Shown here: in pieces, positions 1-6,714 of the stretch
Layout: every line of letters starts with the position of its first letter
Numbering within the stretch: the first letter of the stretch is position 1
Assembly: GCA_934216375.1 (NCBI GenBank)
Contig: CAKQBP010000016.1
Coordinates: 1 to 13,344, forward strand
Direction of reading: 5' to 3'
Source: an uncultured Veillonella sp.
GTDB lineage: Bacteria > Bacillota > Negativicutes > Veillonellales > Veillonellaceae
Length of the DNA: 13,344 nt
Made by a program: the position numbers and the translations under genes
Notes under the pieces: model-generated
Told to the model about the DNA's origin: nothing
Database searches by the model: none
The model's input: only the letters and a program-made list of their open reading frames with translations

Positions 1-228
1 ACCATACACATCGTGAAACGCAATATATATACCATTTGTTACAAGCATATCTAGCACAAATAGGAGCAACACAAAAATGATATATCCGTTCCAGCGAGTC
101 CATTTACTTTGTTCTCTTAAATGAGTGTGAGTCCCTACGATTATCGATGCAGGTTGTAAAGACAAGGTCACACCAATCATAAAACAAGTAATAAAGGATG
201 TGACCATTGTTAAATATTCGTATGCCAT
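1..228 (-). CDS. N-terminal part of an unrecognised membrane protein, coupled to queF
   Basis: The minus strand is open from an ATG at 228-226 to the window edge, giving 76 codons with no stop, so the 3' end is missing. The product starts MAYEYLTMVTSFITC and has two hydrophobic stretches: about residues 8-32, ending in LSLQPASIIVG, and about residues 50-72, rich in I, L, V and F. Between them is a short charged segment (HLREQSKWTR), as expected for a loop joining two membrane helices. The ATG lies one base after the queF stop codon, so the two are almost certainly co-transcribed and translationally coupled; no clear ribosome binding site precedes it. The helix-loop-helix start loosely recalls small exporter families such as LysE, but I do not recognise the family. 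A queuosine-precursor transporter is an attractive guess from context only. Confidence 0.7.
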   Translation of the reverse strand, partial: MAYEYLTMVTSFITCFMIGVTLSLQPASIIVGTHTHLREQSKWTRWNGYIIFVLLLFVLDMLVTNGIYIAFHDVYG

Positions 229-229
229 A

Positions 230-727
230 TTAACGGTATGCTACGCGCTCAGGCTGCATGTCGTGGAAATGAAGGCGCTCTTTTGCAGTCTTTTCCCACT
301 CTGTACCAGGCTTGCCATAGTTTGCGTATGGATCGATGGACAAACCACCGCGCGGCGTAAACTTGCCCCACACCTCGATATATTTAGGATCCATCAACTT
401 CACGAGATCTTTCATGATGATGTTGATGCAGTCCTCGTGAAAGTCCCCGTGATTGCGGAAACTAAATAGATATAACTTCAAAGACTTGGACTCTACCATT
501 TTCTTATCTGGTACGTAAGAAATATAAATGGTCGCAAAGTCTGGTTGACCTGTCATAGGACACAAGCTTGTGAACTCAGGGCAATTAAACTTAACGAAAT
601 AGTCATTGTCAGGGTGTTTATTATCAAACGCCTCTAACACCTGTGGCGCATAATCAGTAGGATAATCGGTCTTGTGACCTAACATCGTTACCCCTTGTAA
701 CTCTTTTTCAGATCTGCCGGATGCCAT
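230..727 (-). CDS. queF: NADPH-dependent 7-cyano-7-deazaguanine reductase (QueF)
   Basis: QueF reduces the nitrile of preQ0 to the aminomethyl group of preQ1 with NADPH, in cytoplasmic synthesis of the tRNA base queuosine. The protein is a near-textbook member of the short unimodular type (165 aa with the start chosen here). It has the active-site cysteine region [11 protein letters not shown] followed by [13 protein letters not shown], the QueF signature [21 protein letters not shown], and the late block [15 protein letters not shown] start at the ATG at 727-725 because AGAGGT sits 5 bases upstream and because the family begins with the equivalent of [13 protein letters not shown] longer reading from 772 would add 15 residues with no family counterpart. 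No other queuosine genes are visible. A membrane-protein gene follows after one base. I see no preQ1 riboswitch in the leader. Confidence 0.96.
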   Translation of the reverse strand: MASGRSEKELQGVTMLGHKTDYPTDYAPQVLEAFDNKHPDNDYFVKFNCPEFTSLCPMTGQPDFATIYISYVPDKKMVESKSLKLYLFSFRNHGDFHEDCINIIMKDLVKLMDPKYIEVWGKFTPRGGLSIDPYANYGKPGTEWEKTAKERLHFHDMQPERVAYR

Positions 728-781
728 AAGAAACCTCTTTCTATTAAATATAAATTCTGCGTAATCATTCAATACAAATAG

Positions 782-787
782 ATTATA
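782..787 (-). promoter_or_regulatory. Candidate -10 box for queF
   Basis: Read on the minus strand this is a perfect TATAAT, about 55 bases before the chosen queF start. The matching -35 region is only A/T-rich (an A-run followed by a T-run), with no good TTGACA, so this is a half-supported promoter. Confidence 0.4.
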
Positions 788-830
788 TCATATATAATAC
801 TAAAAAATTTTTTTGCTGTAACGTTGAATA

Positions 831-846
831 GTTAGTTACAACTAAC
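831..846. promoter_or_regulatory. 16-bp dyad upstream of queF, possible operator
   Basis: GTTAGTTACAACTAAC is a perfect inverted repeat with 7-bp arms around a 2-bp centre. It lies about 45 bp upstream of the candidate queF -10 box, in otherwise AT-rich DNA with little other symmetry. The size and form suit a dimeric winged-helix regulator, but no regulator is identifiable from the window. Confidence 0.35.
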
Positions 847-902
847 ATATCAAATGACACAACTATAACATTCTCTTACACGACAAATGACTAGATAATA
901 AA

Positions 903-965
903 AGGACGCTATAGTTCTAAATCATTCAGTAATACTTATCACTGAAGATTAGACTTTAACGTCCT
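903..965 (-). terminator. Long imperfect hairpin, probable terminator of the small-protein gene
   Basis: Outer arms AGGACG (903-908) and CGTCCT (960-965) enclose an imperfectly paired section. Inside that is a long inner stem, 916-930 with 941-953 (two bulged A residues), and a 10-nt loop. Read on the minus strand it ends CGTCC followed by TTTTATTAT, about 45 bases after the stop codon of the 64-aa gene, which fits an intrinsic terminator. The stem is unusually long and interrupted, so a small mobile palindrome is the alternative. Confidence 0.5.
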
Positions 966-1009
966 ATCGAGTTTAAATGATCATAGTCTTAAAATCAATT
1001 TAAATATAA

Positions 1010-1204
1010 TCATTTTTTTAAAAGCTTATATATAAAATACCATCCTAACATAAGTATTCCACTGATAATATAAGCACTACCATAGAAGTATATCCAAAAC
1101 TCGTCACTAGTAACCTCGGCATCTCTAAAAAGCATTAATGTAATGCCTCCTAGGAATAAAATCATTACAGCCCAAAAGATTAAATTAAATATTTTTAAAA
1201 ACAT
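1010..1204 (-). CDS. Small two-helix membrane protein, hypothetical
   Basis: This 64-residue protein begins MFLKIFNLIFWAVMILFLGG and ends YIISGILMLGWYFIYKLLKK. Two hydrophobic segments (about residues 4-25 and 40-60) flank a short acidic linker, RDAEVTSDEF. The two basic ends suggest both termini face the cytoplasm. I take the ATG at 1204-1202 because GAGGTG lies 5 bases upstream; a GTG two codons earlier falls inside that ribosome binding site. It is the only intact gene in the 0.8-2.1 kb stretch, whose other small genes are broken. A long hairpin follows it. I do not recognise the family. Small two-helix proteins next to decayed cassettes can be immunity proteins, but that is inference from context. 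Confidence 0.65.
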   Translation of the reverse strand: MFLKIFNLIFWAVMILFLGGITLMLFRDAEVTSDEFWIYFYGSAYIISGILMLGWYFIYKLLKK

Positions 1205-1268
1205 TTTCACCTCAATAATATGCTAACGCTTATCAAGCACTTCTCGTGCTTTTTCATATCTTCATTTT

Positions 1269-1318
1269 CTTAAACATCATTTGTCTGTATCTTTTTTCAA
1301 ATCATATTTAATTCTAAC
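1269..1318. repeat. 50-bp direct repeat, copy 1
   Basis: This stretch matches 1681-1730 at 46 of 50 positions without a gap. Read on the minus strand, each copy starts GTTAGAATTAAATAT and ends at an ATG followed by TTTAAG. In this copy an open frame reading VRIKYDLKKDTDK stops at a TGA that overlaps that ATG. The ATG frame itself (MMFKKMKI) ends after eight codons, so no intact gene follows here. Confidence 0.85.
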
Positions 1319-1373
1319 TTTAACATATGTAGGTTCAAAGTATCTAATAATAAGTCAAAACATATAAATATAT

Positions 1374-1689
1374 TTATAAGACTATTAGAAATAACCAAGC
1401 ATATACGCCCACCTTCAAATTAGACTGATACATCTCTACTTTATCATTTTCAAACTCATCATTTTTAAGCATAAAGTACATTCCAACCAAAGAAACTCCC
1501 ATACAAACTATTGTCAGAAAAAGTAATACAAATTCCGAGACAGATTCATGAATTAACGCTACTATTACACCTTCAAATGCAATACCTCCGAATGTAGCAA
1601 TCCTAGCTAAACTAAGCTTGCCTTTATGAGTAATTAACTTATAAACAAAAAAACATACTACATATTATTAAAATTAAATCCTTAAACAT
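1374..1689 (-). pseudogene. Frameshifted small membrane-protein gene (T7 tract)
   Basis: From the ATG at 1689-1687 the frame reads MFKDLILIICSMFFCL and stops. Just before that stop is a run of seven T (A at 1647-1653 on the plus strand). Removing one T joins this start to a long open frame that continues VYKLITHKGKLSLARIATF, ends VGVYAWLFLIVL and stops at 1374. The joined product would be 104 aa with about three hydrophobic segments and an acidic stretch (KNDEFENDKVEM) near the C-terminus. The downstream frame has no usable start of its own. This is therefore a broken gene, a phase-variable gene in its OFF state, or a sequencing error at a homopolymer. The start lies at the end of repeat copy 2. 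I do not recognise the family. Confidence 0.6.
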
Positions 1690-1730
1690 AATTTGTCTCT
1701 ATCCTTTTTCAAATTATATTTAATTCTAAC
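1681..1730. repeat. 50-bp direct repeat, copy 2
   Basis: This is the partner of 1269-1318, with four substitutions and 412 bp of offset. It carries the leader and the ATG of the frameshifted membrane-protein gene. Its through-reading frame is VRIKYNLKKDRDKLCLRI. The four differences do not fall mainly at third codon positions of this frame, so there is no clear sign of protein-level conservation. Confidence 0.85.
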
Positions 1731-2005
1731 ATCTATCTTCCTTACTTTGTTTCTTTTGAGAATCAGCAGAATAAAGCTTTATTCCCCCCGCTAAAGGATC
1801 TGCTTTTCCTAAAAGATTAAAAAATGAACAAAGATTTTTCATCATATAACTCTTTAGCAAAAATATCGCTTATTGTATACCCCTCTAAACAGGGAGTTGT
1901 TAAAAAAACATCTAAAACCGACTCTTTAAGGACGCATTCATCAATAATCCATATATGTTTATGTGGCAGTAGATATTTTCCACCAACCATGAGAGAAATC
2001 AATAT
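1726..2005 (-). pseudogene. Decayed gene, two frames joined at a T6 tract
   Basis: One minus-strand frame, opening about 2005 (only a TTG at 2002 or an ATG at 1990 as start), reads KYLLPHKHIWIIDECVLKES, then TISDIFAKELYDEKSLFIF, and stops at 1817. Removing one T from a run of six (A at 1819-1824 on the plus strand) continues it in frame as NLLGKADPLAGGIKLYSADS to QSKEDRC and a stop at 1726. Further upstream another frame reads NIIVDIDFSHGWWKISTAT to a stop, so a second shift is likely. The reconstruction is a soluble-looking protein of roughly 95 to 150 residues. I do not recognise it. An alternative is a separate 39-aa ORF beginning at the paired ATGs at 1845-1840. Confidence 0.4.
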
Positions 2006-2036
2006 CTACTATTATATTAACACTATTAATCGTAGA

Positions 2037-2066
2037 TTGAGATATAAAGTTTGTACTAGATATACT
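2037..2066 (+). promoter_or_regulatory. Candidate promoter for the secreted protein gene
   Basis: TTGAGA (2037-2042) and TATACT (2061-2066) are separated by 18 bases, a good sigma70-type pair. Transcription would start near 2073, leaving a leader of about 95 nt before the ATG at 2169. The region is very AT-rich, so chance matches are likely. Confidence 0.4.
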
Positions 2067-2168
2067 CTTATATGAATTGTATAAAATCTAAGTTTATAAT
2101 AATATATTCATATACATTTGGTAACGTTAATACATTCAGAGAAATATAACACCTTATGGAGGTCCCTT

Positions 2169-2900
2169 ATGAAATTAAAACAACTTATTTTATCCGGTAT
2201 AGCCTTAGGAGCGCTTGCTTTCACAAGCGGAGTGGTACAGCCTGCACAGGCAGCAGTCGGTATGGATGCACCTGCACCGACGCAGAGTTTAAAAAGGCCT
2301 GCATCAGTAACGACACAGCATTACATCAATGTAGATGGCCTATTATTGGAGCCAATCGATAAAAAGCCAAATGTTATCTATGTTGACGGTCAACCACTCG
2401 TAGCATTACGTCAAGTATCAGAAGCATTAGGTTACAAAGTATCTTGGGATGCACCTACTAAAACAGCATTGATCGACATGAACATTGCTACATTAGCGGT
2501 ACAACCGGACTCTAAACAAGTCGTGCGCAAAGGTAAATTACAAATCATCAACCTCGATACATCCGAATCTTTACTGCCTGCAGCACGTATGGTAGATGGA
2601 ATTCTGTATGTAAGTCCGAACGCATTCAAACTCTTGTTAAATGATGTAACCATCAATAAAGACGAAATTTATATCGTTCCACAACAAAGTCAATTGGCTG
2701 CTGACGCTAACACGCAAAAAGGCAAACGAAACGGTATCGAAACATTTTTACCGGATCAAGGAGATAAAGTAATTCCATACGAAGAAGAAGAAACCAAAGA
2801 AAAGAAACCTCTTATTACGGTAAAACAAACTAATACAAAAACAGATACCAAAGACACAGAGAATACCGAATACATACGCTCTAACGGATTAAACAGATAA
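2169..2900 (+). CDS. Secreted protein with copper-amine-oxidase-like N-terminal domain
   Basis: The 243-aa product starts MKLKQLILSGIALGALAFTS and has a clear Sec signal peptide with a likely cut after AQA (about residue 28). Residues of about 50-170 resemble the Cu_amine_oxidN1 domain, with its paired strand-helix units: VIYVDGQPLVALRQVSEALG, YKVSWDAPTKTALIDM, then ESLLPAARMVDGILYVSPNAF. This domain is not catalytic by itself and is common in Firmicute envelope proteins. The last 75 residues are rich in K, T, D and E (EEEETKEKKP, TNTKTDTKDTENTEY) and look disordered; no sortase motif or membrane anchor is present. The start is fixed by GGAGG six bases upstream of the ATG; a longer reading from 2118 lacks this. 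It is the only plus-strand gene, has its own candidate promoter and ends at a hairpin terminator. Its substrate or partner is unknown. Confidence 0.85.
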   Translation: MKLKQLILSGIALGALAFTSGVVQPAQAAVGMDAPAPTQSLKRPASVTTQHYINVDGLLLEPIDKKPNVIYVDGQPLVALRQVSEALGYKVSWDAPTKTALIDMNIATLAVQPDSKQVVRKGKLQIINLDTSESLLPAARMVDGILYVSPNAFKLLLNDVTINKDEIYIVPQQSQLAADANTQKGKRNGIETFLPDQGDKVIPYEEEETKEKKPLITVKQTNTKTDTKDTENTEYIRSNGLNR

Positions 2901-2945
2901 TAAAATCTTTCGTATAGCTACATACAATTTGGCACCTTATAACGT

Positions 2946-2990
2946 AAAGAAGGCACCTCATCACGCTGATGAATTGCCTTCTTTTTATTA
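2946..2990 (+). terminator. Hairpin terminator between convergent genes
   Basis: A 10-bp outer stem (2946-2955 with 2975-2984), a 2x2 internal loop and a 6-bp inner stem around a CGC loop are followed on the plus strand by TTTTTATTATTTTT. It ends the secreted-protein transcript. From the other side the same hairpin lies about 70 bases after the AsmA-like stop, with only a short T-run, so it may work more weakly in that direction. Confidence 0.88.
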
Positions 2991-3055
2991 TTTTTGATAC
3001 GTTATTATTTCTTGTTGCTTTTTACTTCTCAATGTATTTTATTACTAAATATCTT

Positions 3056-4678
3056 TCATTGCTTGATGCCTTTTGACACATTATCTAAGCTATCTTTTGC
3101 CGAGTCTATACTCCGCTTCAGGTCTTTTATCGATTCTTTCATGTCCGGCGATGTGAAGCCAGACTTATCAATGTCCTTTGCCGATTCAGAAGCACTTTTA
3201 CTATTTTCTTTAGCTTGTTTCATACCATCTTTAATGCGAGTCATATTTTCATCAATTTCGTCAAATGACTCATCATACACAATAAAATTACTGCCCCCGT
3301 GGGACGTCATATTAAGCGGCCCCATCGTGAGCTGTCCATCATCGATACGTAGAGCATCCGTAGTGATAGTAGTGATTTTCGTATTTACTTTCACATCGCT
3401 AAAGGATAAATGTCGCCCTTTATTGTGAAAGTTTCCCGTAATGCTTTGAATCGGAATCAGCATATAGTGCCCTTCACCAGACCAGAAGTTTCCCCATACC
3501 TCCATGTCTCGAGGTTGGCCTTCACTTTTAAAGTTCAAATTTGCCGATACGGGCACAAGGAACTCAGGCGCTTTAAGGGCCACACTACTGTCTAGATCTT
3601 TTGCTACACCAGTAATCGTATAGGCTCGAGTGTCCAAATTATATACACCTTTAGCCTCCAATTTACCGCTGTATACATTAGCACTAACGTTTTCAAAATT
3701 CAGAATACCATCTTGATACGTCACATCTCCTACTACATTCTCAAAGGTAAGTGCAGGGATGCGCAAAATCGGCATCGTTACACGACCTTTAGCAAAGGGA
3801 CGGTTAAAATCACCTGTTACCTTTGTAAGTAAGGTCATGGCATCATGAATATTCTCGCCAAACCCAAGAGATGACGGATCCACCCCTTTTATATCAAACT
3901 GTAGATCTAGCTGAGGCATGCGGTGTTTTAAAACATCTTTTAAGTCTACGCGACCTTTCAAAACGAAACCATCCCCTATGGCGGTGCCCCCAAATTTGCC
4001 CGTTTCCATATCGATGCGAATGGCCCTCTTACTATCAAGGTCAATTCTAGCGTTTACATCCTTTATCACATAATGACGATTTCTGTTAAAGACCTCTAAC
4101 TGACTGTTTCTAAGCCTAATCTTCAAATCTAAATGTTGGCCCGCCCAATTAAAGTTACGTACTTTCTTACCTAGTTCCTCTTGCCGTTCTTGTGTGGTCT
4201 TTCTAGGTGCTTTCGGACGGGGTTCTATCTCGTTAATTGGTTTATGTACATCTGGAGATATGGGCGCGAAATCTAACCGATTATCGTCTAAATCAACGAC
4301 TACAACCGCATCATCTAATTCAATGCCCTCGATAGCAGAGGACTTAAAATTACGTGTCACCACATCCCACATATTAACGCGGACCTTCCCACTCGGTGCA
4401 TTGAGCAACTCATGCCCTTCTGGGTCCTTCCAAACTAGCCCGGTAAAAGTCAAAGTTCCCCACGGTGTAGCAGATAAACTTTCAACAGTAACCGTACCGC
4501 GCATCATCGTTTGTCGAGTCATAACCTCATTAAAAATAACGCCCATTCCACGACTAGCAATGGTTGCTAGTACAAAGACTATAATCGCTCCAATGGCAAG
4601 AAAGGCAGCAATGCCCTTTAGGCCTTTCTTATACAATTGTTTATATTTTGTCCAATAAGAACGTATATAATGTTTCAT
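3056..4678 (-). CDS. AsmA/TamB-like envelope protein
   Basis: The product is 540 aa. A basic N-terminus (KYKQLYKKGLKG) is followed by one membrane helix (about residues 22-42). Then comes a long periplasmic part dominated by beta strands with alternating hydrophobic residues, such as GTVTVESLSATPWGTLTFTG, YVIKDVNARIDLDSKRAIRI and LNFENVSANVYSGKLEAKG. This is the pattern of the AsmA, YhdP and TamB superfamily, grooved proteins linked to lipid movement and outer-membrane upkeep. The last 75 residues or so switch to a charged helical segment with spaced hydrophobics (DENMTRIKDGMKQAKENSKS onward), probably a coiled coil. It is shorter than TamB, and I see no TamB C-terminal domain. Transcription runs towards the secreted-protein gene. 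No Shine-Dalgarno site is evident before the ATG, but a TATAAT lies six bases upstream. The superfamily is fairly secure; its exact role is not. Confidence 0.75.
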   Translation of the reverse strand: MKHYIRSYWTKYKQLYKKGLKGIAAFLAIGAIIVFVLATIASRGMGVIFNEVMTRQTMMRGTVTVESLSATPWGTLTFTGLVWKDPEGHELLNAPSGKVRVNMWDVVTRNFKSSAIEGIELDDAVVVVDLDDNRLDFAPISPDVHKPINEIEPRPKAPRKTTQERQEELGKKVRNFNWAGQHLDLKIRLRNSQLEVFNRNRHYVIKDVNARIDLDSKRAIRIDMETGKFGGTAIGDGFVLKGRVDLKDVLKHRMPQLDLQFDIKGVDPSSLGFGENIHDAMTLLTKVTGDFNRPFAKGRVTMPILRIPALTFENVVGDVTYQDGILNFENVSANVYSGKLEAKGVYNLDTRAYTITGVAKDLDSSVALKAPEFLVPVSANLNFKSEGQPRDMEVWGNFWSGEGHYMLIPIQSITGNFHNKGRHLSFSDVKVNTKITTITTDALRIDDGQLTMGPLNMTSHGGSNFIVYDESFDEIDENMTRIKDGMKQAKENSKSASESAKDIDKSGFTSPDMKESIKDLKRSIDSAKDSLDNVSKGIKQ

Positions 4679-4684
4679 AGCCCT

Positions 4685-4690
4685 ATTATA
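4685..4690 (-). promoter_or_regulatory. TATAAT box close to the AsmA-like start codon
   Basis: A perfect TATAAT on the minus strand ends six bases before the ATG at 4678. If used, transcription would begin at or very near the start codon. No convincing -35 hexamer is seen at 16-18 bases. Confidence 0.35.
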
Positions 4691-4765
4691 ACATGTTCAA
4701 ATAACAATACCCATGCGGTGTTAACTGTATCAATCATATTGACCATAAGAAACTCTTTTCCATAC

Positions 4766-4806
4766 AAAAAGCGCCTTGCTCACAGAAAACTCTGCATGCA
4801 AGGCGC
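4766..4806 (-). terminator. cstA terminator (distal hairpin)
   Basis: The arms GCGCCTTGC (4771-4779) and GCAAGGCGC (4798-4806) form a 9-bp GC-rich stem with a small inner CAG/CTG stem. On the minus strand it is followed directly by TTTTTG. It lies 75 bases after the cstA stop codon and is a classic intrinsic terminator. Confidence 0.9.
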
Positions 4807-4852
4807 CATTACCTAACTATTTTATAAAAAAAGCAGAAAATTTATAGATTAA

Positions 4853-4880
4853 AAGTGCACTCACAAATGTAAGTGCACTT
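4853..4880 (-). terminator. Hairpin abutting the cstA stop codon
   Basis: AAGTGCACT (4853-4861) and AGTGCACTT (4872-4880) form a perfect 9-bp stem with a 10-nt loop, one base past the cstA stop codon. On the minus strand a short TTTT follows. It could be a first, weaker terminator or a 3'-end stabiliser before the stronger hairpin downstream. Confidence 0.6.
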
Positions 4881-4881
4881 A

Positions 4882-6714
4882 TTATGCTTTTACTTCTTTA
4901 CCGTATTTTACAAGGCTTTCAGCTTCAACTTCTTCTTGTGTCCGATAATCTTGAGGAATATTGGACAAGCGAATCCAGCTGCGAACCGCTTCAACTAATA
5001 CGATAAGAATCATGAGGAACATAGCCGCACTAAATGCTACTAGGATCCATTTACCAGCTGGGATATAGCTGTTAAATACATTTTCAAAATCTGCTGCAAT
5101 AGCAACGATAGCCATTAGGATACATGGAATACCTGTAACCCATGCATAGCGTTTGCGGCCAAGTCGCATGATAACAGTAGTACCTACAGCCAATGTCATA
5201 GTACCTAATAATTGGTTAGATACGCCGAATAGTGGCCAGATAATACCGATGTTACCTTGTAGAACTAAGTATCCCCATAAGATACAAATCAAAGCTGCAC
5301 AACCATATACGCCAGGAGTCCAATGTTGGTCGTTGAATTTAGGATGGAAATGACCTAATAATTCTTGAAGTAAGTAACGACCTACACGAGTACCAGCATC
5401 GATCAAAGTCATGATGAACAAGGCTTCGAACATGATACAGAAGTGATACCAGTACCCCATTAAGTGATCCATGTTAGGCAATCTGGAAAAGATATGAGCC
5501 ATACCTACTGCTAAGGATACGGCGCCACCAGGACGGTGCATCAAGTCTTCCCCAACCATTGCAGACAATGCTGGCAATTCATGCACTTGAAGGCCTAACG
5601 CTTTGAAGGATTCAACTGTGGAGTTAATTGCAAAGTAATCGTCTGGATGCAATGCAGTCGCTGCAATCAACGCCATCATAGCGATGAAGCCTTCTGTTAA
5701 CATCGCACCATAACCGATAGGTAAAATTTCTCGTTCATTAGTAAGCATTTTAGGTGTTGTACCTGTAGCAATAACAGTATGGAAGCCAGATAACGCACCA
5801 CATGCGATAGTAATGAAGATGTAAGGGAATACGGAACCTTTCAATACAGGACCGCCGCCCCAGATGTAAGGAGTTACAGCTGGCATTTGAATTTCAGGCA
5901 TTACGATAATAATACCAAGAGCCAATGCACCGATTGTACCGATTTTAAGGTATGTGGACAAATAGTCACGAGGAGCAAGTAACAACCATACTGGCAATGC
6001 AGCTGCAAAGAAACCATACACAGCAAGCATAATTTCAATGGTTTGCAAGTCGTATGTGAACCAAGATGCATATTCGCTAGCCGCTACATTTGGACCGTAG
6101 ATGATAGCTGCGAAGATTAAGGCTACCCCAATAATAGTCGCCTCTTGGATTTTACCAGGACGCAACCATTTCAAATAAATACCAATAAAAATAGCGATTG
6201 GAATGGTAGCAAATACGGAGAAGAATCCCCAAGGAGAGTTATGCAATGCGTTAGCTACTACTACGGCCATACCAGCAAGGGTAATGATCAATAGGAATAA
6301 GGTAGCAAGCATAGCACCGAAACCAGCTAGTTTACTGATTTCTTCGCGAGCAATATCCGCAATAGACTTACCATCATAGCGAACGGAAGCGAACAAGATA
6401 ACCATGTCATGTACAGCACCGGCTAATACGGAGCCAATGAGAATCCATAAGGCACCAGGTAAATAGCCGAACTGGGCTGCAATAACAGGACCTACAAGTG
6501 GGCCTGCACCAGCAATTGCTGCAAAGTGATGACCAAAGGTTACCCATTTGTTGGTTGGCACGTAATCGTGACCATCATTGTGAACCATAGCTGGCGTTGG
6601 GCGATATTGATCCAAGGTCAATACCTTAGCCGCTATGAAAGCCCCATAAAAGCGGTACGCTAAAATTAGAATACACGCGGAGGCAATAACTAAGTAAATA
6701 CCATTCATAACCAT
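4882..6714 (-). CDS. cstA: CstA-family carbon starvation carrier
   Basis: This is a 610-aa polytopic inner-membrane protein with many hydrophobic helices. It carries the strongly conserved N-terminal CstA block: RFYGAFIAAKVL, then FGHHFAAIAGAGPLVGPVIA, GYLPGALWILIGSVLAGAVH and DMVILFASVRYDGKSI. Family members studied in enterobacteria (CstA, BtsT) take up pyruvate, and CstA is also linked to peptide use under carbon starvation. In a lactate- and pyruvate-using anaerobe such as Veillonella, pyruvate uptake would make sense, but the substrate is inferred. The length matches the shorter Firmicute form rather than the roughly 700-aa E. coli protein. The start is the ATG at 6714-6712, five bases after a perfect GGAGGTG; a reading from 6735 would begin upstream of that site. 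It is a single-gene unit between its own promoter and terminators. Confidence 0.93.
   Translation of the reverse strand: MVMNGIYLVIASACILILAYRFYGAFIAAKVLTLDQYRPTPAMVHNDGHDYVPTNKWVTFGHHFAAIAGAGPLVGPVIAAQFGYLPGALWILIGSVLAGAVHDMVILFASVRYDGKSIADIAREEISKLAGFGAMLATLFLLIITLAGMAVVVANALHNSPWGFFSVFATIPIAIFIGIYLKWLRPGKIQEATIIGVALIFAAIIYGPNVAASEYASWFTYDLQTIEIMLAVYGFFAAALPVWLLLAPRDYLSTYLKIGTIGALALGIIIVMPEIQMPAVTPYIWGGGPVLKGSVFPYIFITIACGALSGFHTVIATGTTPKMLTNEREILPIGYGAMLTEGFIAMMALIAATALHPDDYFAINSTVESFKALGLQVHELPALSAMVGEDLMHRPGGAVSLAVGMAHIFSRLPNMDHLMGYWYHFCIMFEALFIMTLIDAGTRVGRYLLQELLGHFHPKFNDQHWTPGVYGCAALICILWGYLVLQGNIGIIWPLFGVSNQLLGTMTLAVGTTVIMRLGRKRYAWVTGIPCILMAIVAIAADFENVFNSYIPAGKWILVAFSAAMFLMILIVLVEAVRSWIRLSNIPQDYRTQEEVEAESLVKYGKEVKA

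Noticed and set aside
728..772. Longer QueF start adding [15 protein letters not shown]
   Set aside because: The family starts near SEKELQGV and the ATG at 727 has AGAGGT at proper spacing.
728..1009. preQ1 riboswitch before queF
   Set aside because: I looked for the compact preQ1-I hairpin with its A-rich tail on the minus strand and saw none; the long hairpin here ends as a terminator instead.
1235..1251. Hairpin AAGCAC-TTCTC-GTGCTT followed by T on the plus strand
   Set aside because: No plus-strand gene lies upstream to terminate, and the same bases read as a coding-like tail on the minus strand.
1824..2075. Plus-strand frame of 83 codons
   Set aside because: It has no ribosome binding site, odd composition, and lies opposite the decayed minus-strand gene.
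2994..4658. Plus-strand frames opposite the AsmA-like gene
   Set aside because: They mirror a long well-formed minus-strand protein and lack ribosome binding sites.
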